A stretch of 64,000 nt of DNA from Sulfurimicrobium sp963779055 (GCA_963779055.1 CAVZWN010000001.1:1-64000), one strand, 5' to 3'. Positions 50,651-59,105 are shown, counted from the first letter of the stretch. Notes: generated by a model from the sequence alone, not told the origin. Translations and numbers: made by a program.

Positions 50651-53027
50651 CCAGATCGGCACTTAGCCAGTGCTGGTCTTCCACATTGACCGGCTTGCTG
50701 AAATAGTAACCCTGGCCATAATCCACGCCCATTTTTACCAGCAAGGCGATGGTTTCCTCGTCCTCGATATGTTCGGCGATGGTGTGCGCGCCGATAATAT
50801 GGGCAAGTTCGCGGATCTGCTCGACAATCTTCACATCTTCCTGATTTTCTTTCAGCTTCAGCACAAAGCTGCCATCGATCTTGACGAATTCCGGGCGCAA
50901 TGCCCGCAGGTAACTGTAGGTAGAGTAGCCGACGCCAAAGTCGTCCAGTGCGACATTGCAACTGCCGGCGCGAATGTCCTCAAACAACTGGATGAACTCC
51001 CTGGACATCTCGACTGTTTCGCGCTCGGTGAATTCGAGCGTGATGGAACGGTTTTGCGCCACTGGGGAATTGAGCAGGTCGCGCAGTTGCTGGGCAAATT
51101 CCGGGGCGTAGAAGGAACTCAGGCTGATGTTGACAAAGAGGTGCACGTTCTTGGGAACCATTTTCAGGGCCTGGCCGATCACGAACAGGTCCATTTCGCG
51201 GATCAGGCCGAGATCTTCAGCGATGGGAATGAAATCATCCGCCGACACGAAGGCATCGCCGCGCCGCATGCGCGTCAGGACCTCGTAAGCAAATACTTTG
51301 CGTGTCCTGAGATCGACGATGGGCTGCATGAAAGGCAGGATCATGCCGGCGGAAATGGCGTTCCGCACCTCGAAGCCCTGCGAGAAGATATCCATGATGG
51401 CCTCGCCGCGCTCCCTGGTCAGGGTGTCGACGCGGTTGCGCCCGCTTTTCTTGGCATGATAGAGCGCCACGTCGGCCGCGCGCACCAGATCCTGCGGTGT
51501 TTTGCCGTGCACCGGCGCGATGGCGATGCCGATCGAGGTCTGTACGGTGAGATGACCGACCGGAAGGGGGATGACGATGTGGTTGATGTCTTCATGGATC
51601 AGGCGCCCGATTTTCTCCACTTCCGCTTCGTTCACGTTCTGCAGCATCAGCGCAAATTCGTCACCGGCAATGCGGGCGATTGCGCCGCCCTGGTGTTTGT
51701 TGGCAAGCAGCGAGTTTGCCACGGTGCGCAAAACTTCATCTCCGACCGGGTGGCCATAGGTATCGTTGATGAATTTGAAACCGTCTATATCCACGATCAC
51801 CAGCGCCAGCGAATGGCCCTTGTGCAGGTTTACGTGGAGCAGGTTTTCCAGCTGTTTGTCAAAGTGGCGGCGGTTATAGACGCCGGTGAGCGGGTCGGTG
51901 ATGGTGAGGCGGTAGAGGTCCTGTTCGTGCTGGTGTTGCAATTCCTGCAGGCGCAGTGTTTCGGTGATGTCTTCCAGGGTGCTGATCAGGCCAATGACCG
52001 CGCCCGACTCATCATATTGCAGCGAGGAGCTTACCTGCATCCATATGGACCGGCCATCCTGGGCGCGCACTTCGAGCTGCAATTCGGAAAGTGGCATATG
52101 CTCCAGCCGGCCGGTTTCGAAATAGGCGATCTGCCTGGGCTGCACCAGAAATTCCGCAAAGGGGCGCTGCAGCGTGGTTTCGATGGCGTAGCCGGTGAGC
52201 GCTTCCCAGGCCGGGTTGAGGAAGGTGATGAGGCCATTCTGGTCGACTTCCAGCAGCACCTCCTGCATGTTGTCCACCAGATTGCGCAGCTTGAGTTCAT
52301 TTTCCGCCAGTTGCGTGCGCGTTTTTTCCAGTTCACGAATCTGGCGCTTCATGGTTTTGGCGCTTTCGATGAAGGCGTCGGAGAGATTCCGGACTTCATC
52401 GCTGGCATTGGCTTCCGTCGCCAGCATGGTTTTTTCCCAGTTGCCTTGCGAAACTTCGCGGGCCATGGCGGCAAGCGGCGTGAGCGGCGCCATGACCGAT
52501 CTCACCAGCAGCTGGATCGCGATCAGATCGACGCCGAGCAGCAGCATGAAAAGATAGGAAACGTCGTTGAGCAGGCTGCGGATTTTTTCGTTGAGTAGCT
52601 CGTTGGAAAGCTCGATGGTGATCAGTCCCACTGAACCCTGCTCCGATTTGAGTTCGGCGCTGATTTTCGGGTGGGGTTCGGCGGCCTTGAACCAGCCGGC
52701 CACGGGGTGCAGTTCGCCGCTTTGCTTGGCCTGCTGGAACAGGACATTGCCATCGCGGTCCTTGACCGTGATGCCGGCCACGGCACGATCGCCGAGCATG
52801 GTGCCGAGGTAGTCAGGGATGCCGGCCATGTCATGCCGGACGAGGTGTGAAACGGCAGGGGCCGTGATGCCGATCATCTTGTGTCCCAGCACCTGGCGGC
52901 TGGTGATTTCGTTACCTACCTGCTGTATCAGCAGGTAGGCGGCAAACAGGCCGACCACGACCATCTGCAGCATTGCGATCGCGAGCATGATGCGTTTGTG
53001 CAGCGTGCGCGGCTGGAAGAGTTTCAT
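50646..53027 (-). CDS. Membrane sensor with HAMP, PAS, GGDEF and EAL domains
   Basis: A 793-residue cyclic-di-GMP turnover protein. Helix 1 is at about 14-34, followed by a periplasmic domain (about 35-165), helix 2 (about 168-188), and a HAMP segment (RSVMAPLTPLAAMAREVS). Then come a PAS domain (about 255-370), a GGDEF domain (about 385-540) and an EAL domain (about 555-790). The cyclase signature is AGDEF rather than GGDEF (RIAGDEFALML), which may weaken cyclase activity. The EAL site looks intact: YEVLTRM, FVNISL, DDFGVGYSTYSYLR, FVKIDGS. It could set the c-di-GMP level that governs LapA-type adhesin retention, but it is not a LapD by architecture (PAS present). Confidence 0.92.
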   Translation of the reverse strand: MKLFQPRTLHKRIMLAIAMLQMVVVGLFAAYLLIQQVGNEITSRQVLGHKMIGITAPAVSHLVRHDMAGIPDYLGTMLGDRAVAGITVKDRDGNVLFQQAKQSGELHPVAGWFKAAEPHPKISAELKSEQGSVGLITIELSNELLNEKIRSLLNDVSYLFMLLLGVDLIAIQLLVRSVMAPLTPLAAMAREVSQGNWEKTMLATEANASDEVRNLSDAFIESAKTMKRQIRELEKTRTQLAENELKLRNLVDNMQEVLLEVDQNGLITFLNPAWEALTGYAIETTLQRPFAEFLVQPRQIAYFETGRLEHMPLSELQLEVRAQDGRSIWMQVSSSLQYDESGAVIGLISTLEDITETLRLQELQHQHEQDLYRLTITDPLTGVYNRRHFDKQLENLLHVNLHKGHSLALVIVDIDGFKFINDTYGHPVGDEVLRTVANSLLANKHQGGAIARIAGDEFALMLQNVNEAEVEKIGRLIHEDINHIVIPLPVGHLTVQTSIGIAIAPVHGKTPQDLVRAADVALYHAKKSGRNRVDTLTRERGEAIMDIFSQGFEVRNAISAGMILPFMQPIVDLRTRKVFAYEVLTRMRRGDAFVSADDFIPIAEDLGLIREMDLFVIGQALKMVPKNVHLFVNISLSSFYAPEFAQQLRDLLNSPVAQNRSITLEFTERETVEMSREFIQLFEDIRAGSCNVALDDFGVGYSTYSYLRALRPEFVKIDGSFVLKLKENQEDVKIVEQIRELAHIIGAHTIAEHIEDEETIALLVKMGVDYGQGYYFSKPVNVEDQHWLSADLA

Positions 53028-53087
53028 CTTATGACCCGTTGTGAATCCGGGTAAGGGAGTGGCCAGATGTTTTTGGGCATGTTGCGG

Positions 53088-53852
53088 CTATTCTAAGGTG
53101 GGCAGGAAATAATTTCCATTACTTGTTTTGAGTTCCTGAAAGCCGCACTGGTAAAGGGCTTCCATATTTTTCCTGGAAATCATGCAGGCGCTTTCGCCGC
53201 TCAGAATTTTGCCGTCGTCATGGAGCAGCATTGCATGGCTGCAAAACTGGCTGGCCCAGAAGAGTTCGTGCAGCACCATGACAACGGTTTTCTGCTGGCT
53301 GCGTGCAAGTTCGCGCAGCAGCTTCATTATCGCGAGCTGATGCGGCAGATCAAGGTGTTGCAGCGGTTCGTCAAGAAACAGGATGCCGGTTTCCTGGGCG
53401 AGCAGTTGTGCGATGCGCACACGCTGGCGTTCGCCGCCGGAGAGTGTGGCGAAGGATTGTGCCTGCGCCTGGAGCATGCCGGTTTGGCTCAGTGCCTGGC
53501 GTGCGGCCTGGAGATCGCGGTCGTCCGGCTGCCAGCTTCCGGCATGCGGAAACCGCCCCAGCAGCACATAGTCCAGCACCGGCCCGGAAAAGGAGCTGCT
53601 TTCTTCCTGCAACAGCACGCCGCAGCGCTGTGCCAGGGTTCTGCGCGGGATGCCGGCCAGTGGGGTTTTGTCGAGCAAAATGCTGCCCGAGGCGGGTTTC
53701 GAGAGGCCGCACAGGGCGTGGATCAGGGTGGTTTTGCCGCTGCCATTTTTGCCGAGGATGGCCCAGCACTGGCCCGAATCAAGCGTCAGCGTCAGGTCCT
53801 GACACAGCACTTTGCCCGGAACCGCCAGATGCAGGTTTTGAATCTGCAACAT
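53088..53852 (-). CDS. Siderophore/cobalamin-type ABC transporter ATPase (BtuD/FecE-like)
   Basis: A 254-residue ATPase: Walker A ILGKNGSGKTTLIHALCG (about 33-50), Q-loop LLQEESS, signature ATLSGGERQRVRIAQ, Walker B GILFLDEPLQHLD and H-loop VVMVLHELFW. It powers a metal-chelate importer with the permease gene upstream, to which it is coupled by a one-base stop/start overlap (TGATG). No substrate-binding protein gene is adjacent, so substrate is uncertain: cobalamin, haem or ferric siderophore. A CbiM-like gene nearby mildly favours cobalamin. Confidence 0.87.
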   Translation of the reverse strand: MLQIQNLHLAVPGKVLCQDLTLTLDSGQCWAILGKNGSGKTTLIHALCGLSKPASGSILLDKTPLAGIPRRTLAQRCGVLLQEESSSFSGPVLDYVLLGRFPHAGSWQPDDRDLQAARQALSQTGMLQAQAQSFATLSGGERQRVRIAQLLAQETGILFLDEPLQHLDLPHQLAIMKLLRELARSQQKTVVMVLHELFWASQFCSHAMLLHDDGKILSGESACMISRKNMEALYQCGFQELKTSNGNYFLPTLE

Positions 53853-54802
53853 CAGCGTTTCCTCGACAGCAGGAACAACAGCAGGGGAACGCCGGTCAGG
53901 GCAGTCAGCACGCCGACCGGGAGCTGCTGCGGTGCAACAAGGGTGCGCGCCAGAGTGTCGGCCAGGGTGAGGAAGCTGCCTCCCAGCAGGATGGCGCCGG
54001 GAATCAGCCAGCGGTGGCTATCCATGCCCAGCAGGCGCAGCAGGTGGGGGATGACCAGTCCGACAAAGCCGATGCTGCCGGCTTCCAGCACCGCCGCCGT
54101 AGTGGCCACGGCGGCAATGAGGTAAATGGCGGCCTGGACAGGCAGCACCGCGATGCCCAGCGATTTTGCCTTGAGTTCGCCGATGGCCAGCACATCCAGA
54201 TGGCGGGCCAAAAAAATGCTGGCAGTCCCGGTGAGCAGCAACACGGCCCAGGTCGACCCGGGCGACTGGGCATAGGACAGGTCGCCCATGAGCCAGTACA
54301 GCATGCCGTGGATGCCGGCGCTGGGGGCAATACTGAGCAGCAGGCTGATCAGCGCGCCGAACCCGGCGGACAGGGCGATGCCGGTAAGCAGCAGGTGATG
54401 GATATCCCAGGCGTGGCGGCGGAAGCTCAGCATTGGCACCAGCAGCAGCGCGAGCAGCGCGCCGCCGAGCGCGGAGAATTTGATGGCGGCAGCCAGGCCC
54501 AGCAGCATCGCAGTCAGTGCGCCTGCCGCGGCGCCACCGGAAACGCCCAGCAGGTAGGGGTCGGCCAGCGGGTTGCGCAGCAATACCTGCAGCAACACAC
54601 CTGACAGTGCCAGCAGGGCGCCGCAGGCAAAGGCGCTGGCAGCGCGCGGCAGGCGCAGTTGCCAGAAAATTTCCTGTTGTGCCGTGCTGCCGTGCAGGAG
54701 TTGTGCCAGGGAAAGATCTGTGCTGCCACTCAGTAGCGCGCTCAGGATGCTGATGGGCGCCAGCAGCAGGAGCCCGAAAAACAGGAGGCGCGGGTGGCGC
54801 AT
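53852..54802 (-). CDS. FecCD-family ABC permease (BtuC-like)
   Basis: A 316-residue permease of about nine or ten helices with FecCD/BtuC motifs: RLPRAASAFACGALLALSGV, RNPLADPYLLGVSGGAAAGA (conserved cytoplasmic coupling part), SIGFVGLVIPHLLRLL and GGSFLTLADTLARTL. It forms the homodimeric channel of the importer with the ATPase downstream. Its ATG overlaps the HAD-phosphatase stop by one base. Confidence 0.88.
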   Translation of the reverse strand: MRHPRLLFFGLLLLAPISILSALLSGSTDLSLAQLLHGSTAQQEIFWQLRLPRAASAFACGALLALSGVLLQVLLRNPLADPYLLGVSGGAAAGALTAMLLGLAAAIKFSALGGALLALLLVPMLSFRRHAWDIHHLLLTGIALSAGFGALISLLLSIAPSAGIHGMLYWLMGDLSYAQSPGSTWAVLLLTGTASIFLARHLDVLAIGELKAKSLGIAVLPVQAAIYLIAAVATTAAVLEAGSIGFVGLVIPHLLRLLGMDSHRWLIPGAILLGGSFLTLADTLARTLVAPQQLPVGVLTALTGVPLLLFLLSRKR

Positions 54803-55464
54803 CAGCGCAGGCTGATCACCGGCCAGCCGTTTTCCTCTGCGTGCGCTTTGAGCGTCGGGTCGGGGTCGACCGCGACCGGCTTGCTGACGCGCTGCAACAG
54901 CGGCAGATCGTTGAGAGAGTCGCTGTAGAACCAGCTTTCGCTGACGTCTTTCCAGCGTATGCCGCGGCTGGCCAGCCAGTCGTCGAGTCGGGTGATCTTG
55001 CCTTCGCGGAAGGAGGGCGTGCCGCTGACCTTGCCGCTGAATTCGCCCATGATTTTTTCAGGCTCGGTGGCGATCAGGTGTTCCACGCCGAATTCACGAG
55101 CGATGGGGGCGGTGACGAAGCTGTTGGTGGCAGTAACGATGGCGACCAGATCGGCTTCCTGCAGATGTTTGTTTACCAGTTCCCGGCCCTTGGCGGTGAC
55201 GATGGGCAGGATTTTGCGCCGCATGAAGTCCTGGTGCCAGAGGTCGAGCTGGCTGCGTGGATGGCGTGCCAGCGGCTTGAGCTGGAAATCGAGAAATTCG
55301 TGGATGTCGAGCGTGCCGGCCTTGTACTGGTCGTAGAACGCCTGATTGCGCGCCTCGTAGATTTCCTGGTCGAGCACGCCCTGTTCGATCAGGAACTGGG
55401 CCCATTCGAAATCGCTGTCCCCGGCGAGCAGGGTGTTGTCCAGATCGAAAAGCGCCAAACGCAA
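54802..55464 (-). CDS. HAD-IB family hydrolase (SerB-like phosphatase)
   Basis: A 220-residue HAD phosphatase. Motif 1 is ALFDLDNTLLAGDSD (nucleophile and acid Asp), motif 2 is VAIVTATNSFVTAPIA, the Lys region is around EFSGKVSGTPSFREGKI, and motif 4 is WFYSDSLNDLPLLQ. This is the TIGR01490-like subfamily, often annotated as phosphoserine phosphatase-like; substrate unknown. The frame is open far upstream, but a TTG at 55464 with AAGGGGAG seven bases away begins exactly at the first beta-strand and is chosen. Confidence 0.88.
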   Translation of the reverse strand: MRLALFDLDNTLLAGDSDFEWAQFLIEQGVLDQEIYEARNQAFYDQYKAGTLDIHEFLDFQLKPLARHPRSQLDLWHQDFMRRKILPIVTAKGRELVNKHLQEADLVAIVTATNSFVTAPIAREFGVEHLIATEPEKIMGEFSGKVSGTPSFREGKITRLDDWLASRGIRWKDVSESWFYSDSLNDLPLLQRVSKPVAVDPDPTLKAHAEENGWPVISLR

Positions 55465-55515
55465 GATTTTTCTCCCCTTGAAATATGGCCTCGAAGTATA
55501 GCGTAAAATCATGTC

Positions 55516-56181
55516 ATGAATTTCCCCGACGGCCTGCTCCCTTCCTCCTGGCAATGGCTGGCGCACCTGCTCTTTTTCGGGGTGCTGGTCTGGTCCGTGC
55601 GTGCGGCACCCTGGAGTCGCCTGCGCGACAATGAACAGCTGCATCTTTTTCTGGGCCTGTGCGTGGCCCTGATGCTGTTGTGGAGCATCAAGACCGGTAT
55701 CCGGCCGGGGCTGAATTTCCATCTGCTCGGCGCCACGGTCTTCACGCTCATGTTCGGGCCCTGGCTGGCAATCATCGGCTTGAGCGTGGTGCTGCTGGGG
55801 GTGACTTTTTATGGCCTGAGCGGCTGGGAAAGCTTTTCCGTCAACGCCCTGTTGATGGGCGTGCTGCCTGTGACCCTGAGCTATTCCATTTTCCGGCTGG
55901 CAGACAGCAGGCTGCCTAACCATTTTTTTGTCTATATCTTTATCAATGCCTTTGTTGGTGCGGCTTTTTCCATGGCATTCACCGGCCTGGCCGCAACCGG
56001 GGTGCTGGCCCTGGCAGGCACTTATACGGTCGATTATCTGACCAGCAATTACCTGCCTTACTTCCTGCTCATGGGCTGGTCGGAGGCCCTGCTCAGCGGC
56101 ATGATGCTCACTTTGCTGGTGGTGTACCGGCCGCAATGGGTGGCGACATTTGACGATGCGCGCTATATCCGCAACAAATAA
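55516..56181 (+). CDS. CbiM-like energy-coupling-factor permease component
   Basis: A 221-residue protein with about six helices. The start MNFPDGLLPSSWQW keeps a metal-binding-like N-terminus (CbiM proteins start MHIxEG), with Asp in place of the usual Glu/His pair. Helix features TGIRPGLNFHLLGATVFTLMF follow. This is the COG3235-type relative of cobalt/nickel permeases. No CbiN/Q/O genes are adjacent, so it may act alone or with distant partners. Divergent from the HAD gene across 51 bases; no clear ribosome-binding site, and an ATG five bases earlier is out of frame. Confidence 0.78.
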   Translation: MNFPDGLLPSSWQWLAHLLFFGVLVWSVRAAPWSRLRDNEQLHLFLGLCVALMLLWSIKTGIRPGLNFHLLGATVFTLMFGPWLAIIGLSVVLLGVTFYGLSGWESFSVNALLMGVLPVTLSYSIFRLADSRLPNHFFVYIFINAFVGAAFSMAFTGLAATGVLALAGTYTVDYLTSNYLPYFLLMGWSEALLSGMMLTLLVVYRPQWVATFDDARYIRNK

Positions 56182-56255
56182 CCGCTTTGCGGGCATGCAT
56201 TTACAAAAGACAGTGTTTGGCGCTCTGAATGGACTTTCTCTCAACGCTCAGTGAA

Positions 56256-56271
56256 TTGGCACGGATGTTGC
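56256..56271 (+). promoter_or_regulatory. Sigma-54 promoter
   Basis: TTGGCACGGATGTTGC matches the sigma-54 consensus (TGGCACG-N4-TTGC), with GG and GC separated by exactly ten bases. Transcription should start near 56283, 26 bases before the small gene that follows. I cannot identify the activator site. Confidence 0.8.
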
Positions 56272-56308
56272 GTTAGCCTGTGCATCAAATACTGTTGAGG
56301 AAATTTCC

Positions 56309-56497
56309 ATGCTGAACTGGCTCACCGAAAGGGCATCGCCTTTCAAACACAATCCACAGACCAAACTTCCCGGCGCGACCGTAGCGGCCACCGGGCTTGA
56401 GGAGGATATGGGGTATTCGCCCTACCGTCCCGACCAGGGCATCGTAGTGCAGGAGTTGAGCATGGAGGAGTTCGTCAGGGTTTACAAACAGGGGTGA
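56309..56497 (+). CDS. Small hypothetical protein under sigma-54 control
   Basis: A 62-residue soluble protein (MLNWLTERASPFKHNPQTKL...MEEFVRVYKQG) without membrane spans or signal. A GAGGAAA site precedes the ATG by seven bases, and a near-consensus sigma-54 promoter lies 38 bases upstream, so it is very likely real. No recognised family. It is 81 bases ahead of the DUF411-like gene and might be in the same transcript. Confidence 0.65.
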   Translation: MLNWLTERASPFKHNPQTKLPGATVAATGLEEDMGYSPYRPDQGIVVQELSMEEFVRVYKQG

Positions 56498-56578
56498 CGG
56501 AATTTCGACGGATGTGGCGGATTTTGCTTTGCCCTGCCGCGTGTTATCTTTCGGGTTCATAAAACACACGGGTTAAGC

Positions 56579-57079
56579 ATGCTGAAACAAATGATGGTTG
56601 CTGCGATCCTGATGCTATCGCTGAATGGTGCGCAGGCTGCGGGAAGCAAGGGCTTGCCCCCGGTCGTGATCTACGGGCCGGATCCCTGCCTGGCCTGCAT
56701 GGAATGGGCTTATCACCTGATAGAGAACGGTTTTTCCGTGACTTTCAAGGCCAGGTCCAACATGGCGGCGCTCAAGCGCCGGCTGGGTGTTCCGCCGAAG
56801 GCAGAGTCTGTCCTGACTGCGAAGGTGGGGCGCTATTTTATCGAGGGGCATGTCCCGGCTGAGGACATCAAGCAGTTGCTCAAGGAAAAACCGAAGGCGC
56901 GGGGACTTGCCGTGCCCGGCTTGCCACTCGGCGCGCCTGGCTTCGAAGGGGGGTCCACCTGCGAGGCCGGCTGCACGATTGTGGATTCCGCCAGTTCGGA
57001 GCGCGAATCCCAGCGGGAGCTGTACGACACGCTGCTGGTGGCGCCCAACGGCACAACCAGCGTCTACGCAAGACATTGA
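56579..57079 (+). CDS. DUF411-like exported protein
   Basis: A 166-residue protein with a signal peptide (ending NGAQAAG). The mature part has the DUF411 pattern: a Cys pair at the start (GPDPCLACMEWAYHLIENGF), then LTAKVGRYFIEGHVPAEDIKQLL and a late GLAVPGLPLGAPGFEGG. The family usually has CxCC and CHT motifs and is linked to metal handling. Here the first motif is CLAC and the CHT-type Cys/His is LTA, so metal binding would differ. A C-terminal Cys pair (STCEAGCT) adds possible ligands. It converges on the FCSD-like gene with a hairpin between. Confidence 0.75.
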   Translation: MLKQMMVAAILMLSLNGAQAAGSKGLPPVVIYGPDPCLACMEWAYHLIENGFSVTFKARSNMAALKRRLGVPPKAESVLTAKVGRYFIEGHVPAEDIKQLLKEKPKARGLAVPGLPLGAPGFEGGSTCEAGCTIVDSASSERESQRELYDTLLVAPNGTTSVYARH

Positions 57080-57086
57080 GGGATTC

Positions 57087-57121
57087 GTGAGCGGTGAGCG
57101 GTATAACCGCTCACCGCTCAC
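57087..57121. repeat. Perfect 16-bp hairpin between convergent genes
   Basis: GTGAGCGGTGAGCGGT (57087-57102) pairs exactly with ACCGCTCACCGCTCAC (57106-57121) around an ATA loop. It lies between the DUF411-like and FCSD-like stops, so it may terminate both transcripts although T-runs are lacking. Related in style to the GTGAGGGG repeats. Confidence 0.75.
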
Positions 57122-57131
57122 CGCTTACTTC

Positions 57132-58448
57132 TCACCCGTTTTCCTTAAACGCCAGAAACTCCTCAAACATGGCCTTGGCCCACTGGACATCCTCTCCCCT
57201 CGGGTTCGGGTCGTGGATTTGCCGGGTGTTTTGCACGATGAGCCCGTCGCCGCGAAATTTGTAGCGGGATTCGACGCGGGTCATTTCCAGCGGTTCTATC
57301 CGGGTAAATACATAGCAGGTGCTGTCCGGGAGGAGTTTTTCCGGCGTAACGCCCCTGGCGCGGGCGGCGATTTCGTGGGCGGCGATGCGCCCCTGGCGGC
57401 TGGCCATCTGCCCGGTCTTGGGATAATGGCCGAAAAGCGGGGAGGCCTTGTCTATCATGTCGCCGATCAGGAATACGTTGCTGTCGCCCTTCGCATGCAG
57501 GTGAACCGGATCCTGATCGGCCCAGCCGGTGAGCTTCCCTTCGCTGTCCCTGGCGATGAAATCCGCTTTCCACGCCAGTTCGCCCGCTTGCTGCGGTGCC
57601 ATGAGAATGGCGTCGTCGAAGCGGAAATCATCGACCTCGGTGGAGATTTTTTTGTTGAAGGGATCAACGGATTTCACCCTGGTTTCGGACAGATAGACGA
57701 TCTGGTCCGGATACTGTTCGCTGAAAATCCGGCTGAAACCCAGCACGTGCGAATTGGGGTCGAGGACGATGAGCTTGCCCTTGATCTTGCGTGACTTGAG
57801 CAGCGAACCAATCATGCATGCCCGTTCGTAGGGCGACGGCGGACAGCGGTAAGGCATGGGCGGCAGGGTCATGACGAGATCGCCGCCCTTGAAAGTGTCG
57901 AGTTTTTCCTTGAGCGCCTGCTGTTCGCTGCCGGGGATGTAGGCGCAGGGAAAGTGCTTCAGGGTATGCCCGGCGGCGCGCTGGTTATTGCCGTACCAGG
58001 CCTCATAGTCGTAACGGATGCCGGTAGCGAGAATCAGCCAGTCGTAATCCAGCCCCCCCAGAGGCGTAATGACGCGGCGCTTGTCCCGGTCGATATCCGA
58101 GACTTCGGCCTGGATGAAAGTGTAGCCATAGGCGCTGGCGGCGGCCCGGTAGTCATGGGCGAGATATTTGTCGTCCGCCAGGCCGGTCAGCCACTTGTTG
58201 CTCATGGGCAGGGACCAGAACGACGGGTTCTTCTCCAGCAGTACCACTTCCAGTCCGGGCGCCAGATCGCGCAGGTGACGGGCGGCGCTCAGCCCACCCC
58301 AGCCGCCGCCGACGATGACCACCCGCCGGTTTTTGGAGCGCGGCAGGAGCAGTTGCGATGCCGCACCGATCAGGGGCGCTGCCTGTGCCGGAAGAGACGC
58401 GCACAGGGCGATGGATGCGGCAAGAAAGTCGCGGCGGCTGAATGGCAT
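57132..58448 (-). CDS. FCSD-type FAD-dependent sulfide dehydrogenase-like flavoprotein (FccB/SoxF-like)
   Basis: A 438-residue flavoprotein exported by the Tat route (SRRDFLAAS, then a hydrophobic stretch ending AQAAP). FAD fold: RRVVIVGGGWGGLSAARHL (about 41-60). A redox Cys pair typical of flavocytochrome c sulfide dehydrogenases is at Cys168 (HFPCAYIPG) and Cys378 (DSTCYVF), and PYRCPPSPYERA is the family loop. NVFLIGDMIDKA closes the FAD site. It probably oxidises sulfide to sulfur in the periplasm, but no cytochrome partner gene (fccA/soxE) is adjacent; an ankyrin-protein gene lies nine bases upstream instead. Confidence 0.85.
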   Translation of the reverse strand: MPFSRRDFLAASIALCASLPAQAAPLIGAASQLLLPRSKNRRVVIVGGGWGGLSAARHLRDLAPGLEVVLLEKNPSFWSLPMSNKWLTGLADDKYLAHDYRAAASAYGYTFIQAEVSDIDRDKRRVITPLGGLDYDWLILATGIRYDYEAWYGNNQRAAGHTLKHFPCAYIPGSEQQALKEKLDTFKGGDLVMTLPPMPYRCPPSPYERACMIGSLLKSRKIKGKLIVLDPNSHVLGFSRIFSEQYPDQIVYLSETRVKSVDPFNKKISTEVDDFRFDDAILMAPQQAGELAWKADFIARDSEGKLTGWADQDPVHLHAKGDSNVFLIGDMIDKASPLFGHYPKTGQMASRQGRIAAHEIAARARGVTPEKLLPDSTCYVFTRIEPLEMTRVESRYKFRGDGLIVQNTRQIHDPNPRGEDVQWAKAMFEEFLAFKENG

Positions 58449-58457
58449 CGGGGCGGA

Positions 58458-58997
58458 TTAATCGATCAATTTCGTGATGTCGTTGTTATCCACCTGCATG
58501 CAATTTTCACCTGCCTTGCAGTTTTTCAGCATCCACAGGGAAATGAGCCCGATGACATCGTCGGCACGGGATTTTCGTGCCATGGCAACCGGCGTGCGTC
58601 CGCCCGTCGAAACGGCGTTGACGTCCGCGCCTGCTTCCAGCAGCAGTTTCGAATGCACGAACTTGTTCGAGTAGGCGGCCATATGCAGCGGCGTGTTCCC
58701 GTCCATGTCCTTGGCGTTGACGTCCGCCCCCGCTTCCAGCAGCGCTTTCAATGGCCCGGTGTCGGGATTGGTTGCTGCCATGTGCAGCGGCGTGCTGCCG
58801 AGGCCGGTGCGCGCGTCCCGCATCGCGGGGTTGGCCTTGATGATCCGGGTGATTTCCTCACCTTTGCCCATCCTTGCAACATCGTGGATGATCTGATCGT
58901 TCTGGCCGAGCGCTTCCTGCGCCTGCGCGGCAGGCGTCAGCGTGAAAGCAAGTGCTGCGGCCAGCCATCCTGCCCATGCGTAAATTCCGGATTTCAC
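58458..58997 (-). CDS. Exported ankyrin-repeat protein
   Basis: A 179-residue protein with a signal peptide (about 1-26, ending AAQAQE) and about four ankyrin repeats: GSTPLHMAATNPDTGPLKAL, GNTPLHMAAYSNKFVHSKLL and GGRTPVAMARKS are the clearest. Two cysteines (NCKAGENC) sit near the C-terminus. Starts at a GTG (58997) with GGGAG upstream. Periplasmic ankyrin proteins often assist or shield an enzyme encoded next door; here the flavoprotein gene follows after nine bases, so they probably act together. Confidence 0.85.
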   Translation of the reverse strand: MKSGIYAWAGWLAAALAFTLTPAAQAQEALGQNDQIIHDVARMGKGEEITRIIKANPAMRDARTGLGSTPLHMAATNPDTGPLKALLEAGADVNAKDMDGNTPLHMAAYSNKFVHSKLLLEAGADVNAVSTGGRTPVAMARKSRADDVIGLISLWMLKNCKAGENCMQVDNNDITKLID

Positions 58998-59105
58998 TTT
59001 GAGGTTCTCCCGATCAACAGAAAATGGTCTGTGCCTGGCTGTTTAAGATTCAGGCAGAAGAGCGCCTGCCTGAACCGGGTTTTTGCAGGCCAGCCGGGTG
59101 CAAGA

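Noticed and set aside
50646..53027. LapD assignment for the GGDEF-EAL protein
   Set aside because: It contains a PAS domain and intact-looking EAL residues, and is 45 kb from the adhesin operon; LapD has degenerate domains and no PAS.
54802..56244. HAD phosphatase with a 260-residue N-terminal extension
   Set aside because: The extension is the antisense of the CbiM-like gene; a TTG with a strong ribosome-binding site at 55464 starts the HAD domain exactly.
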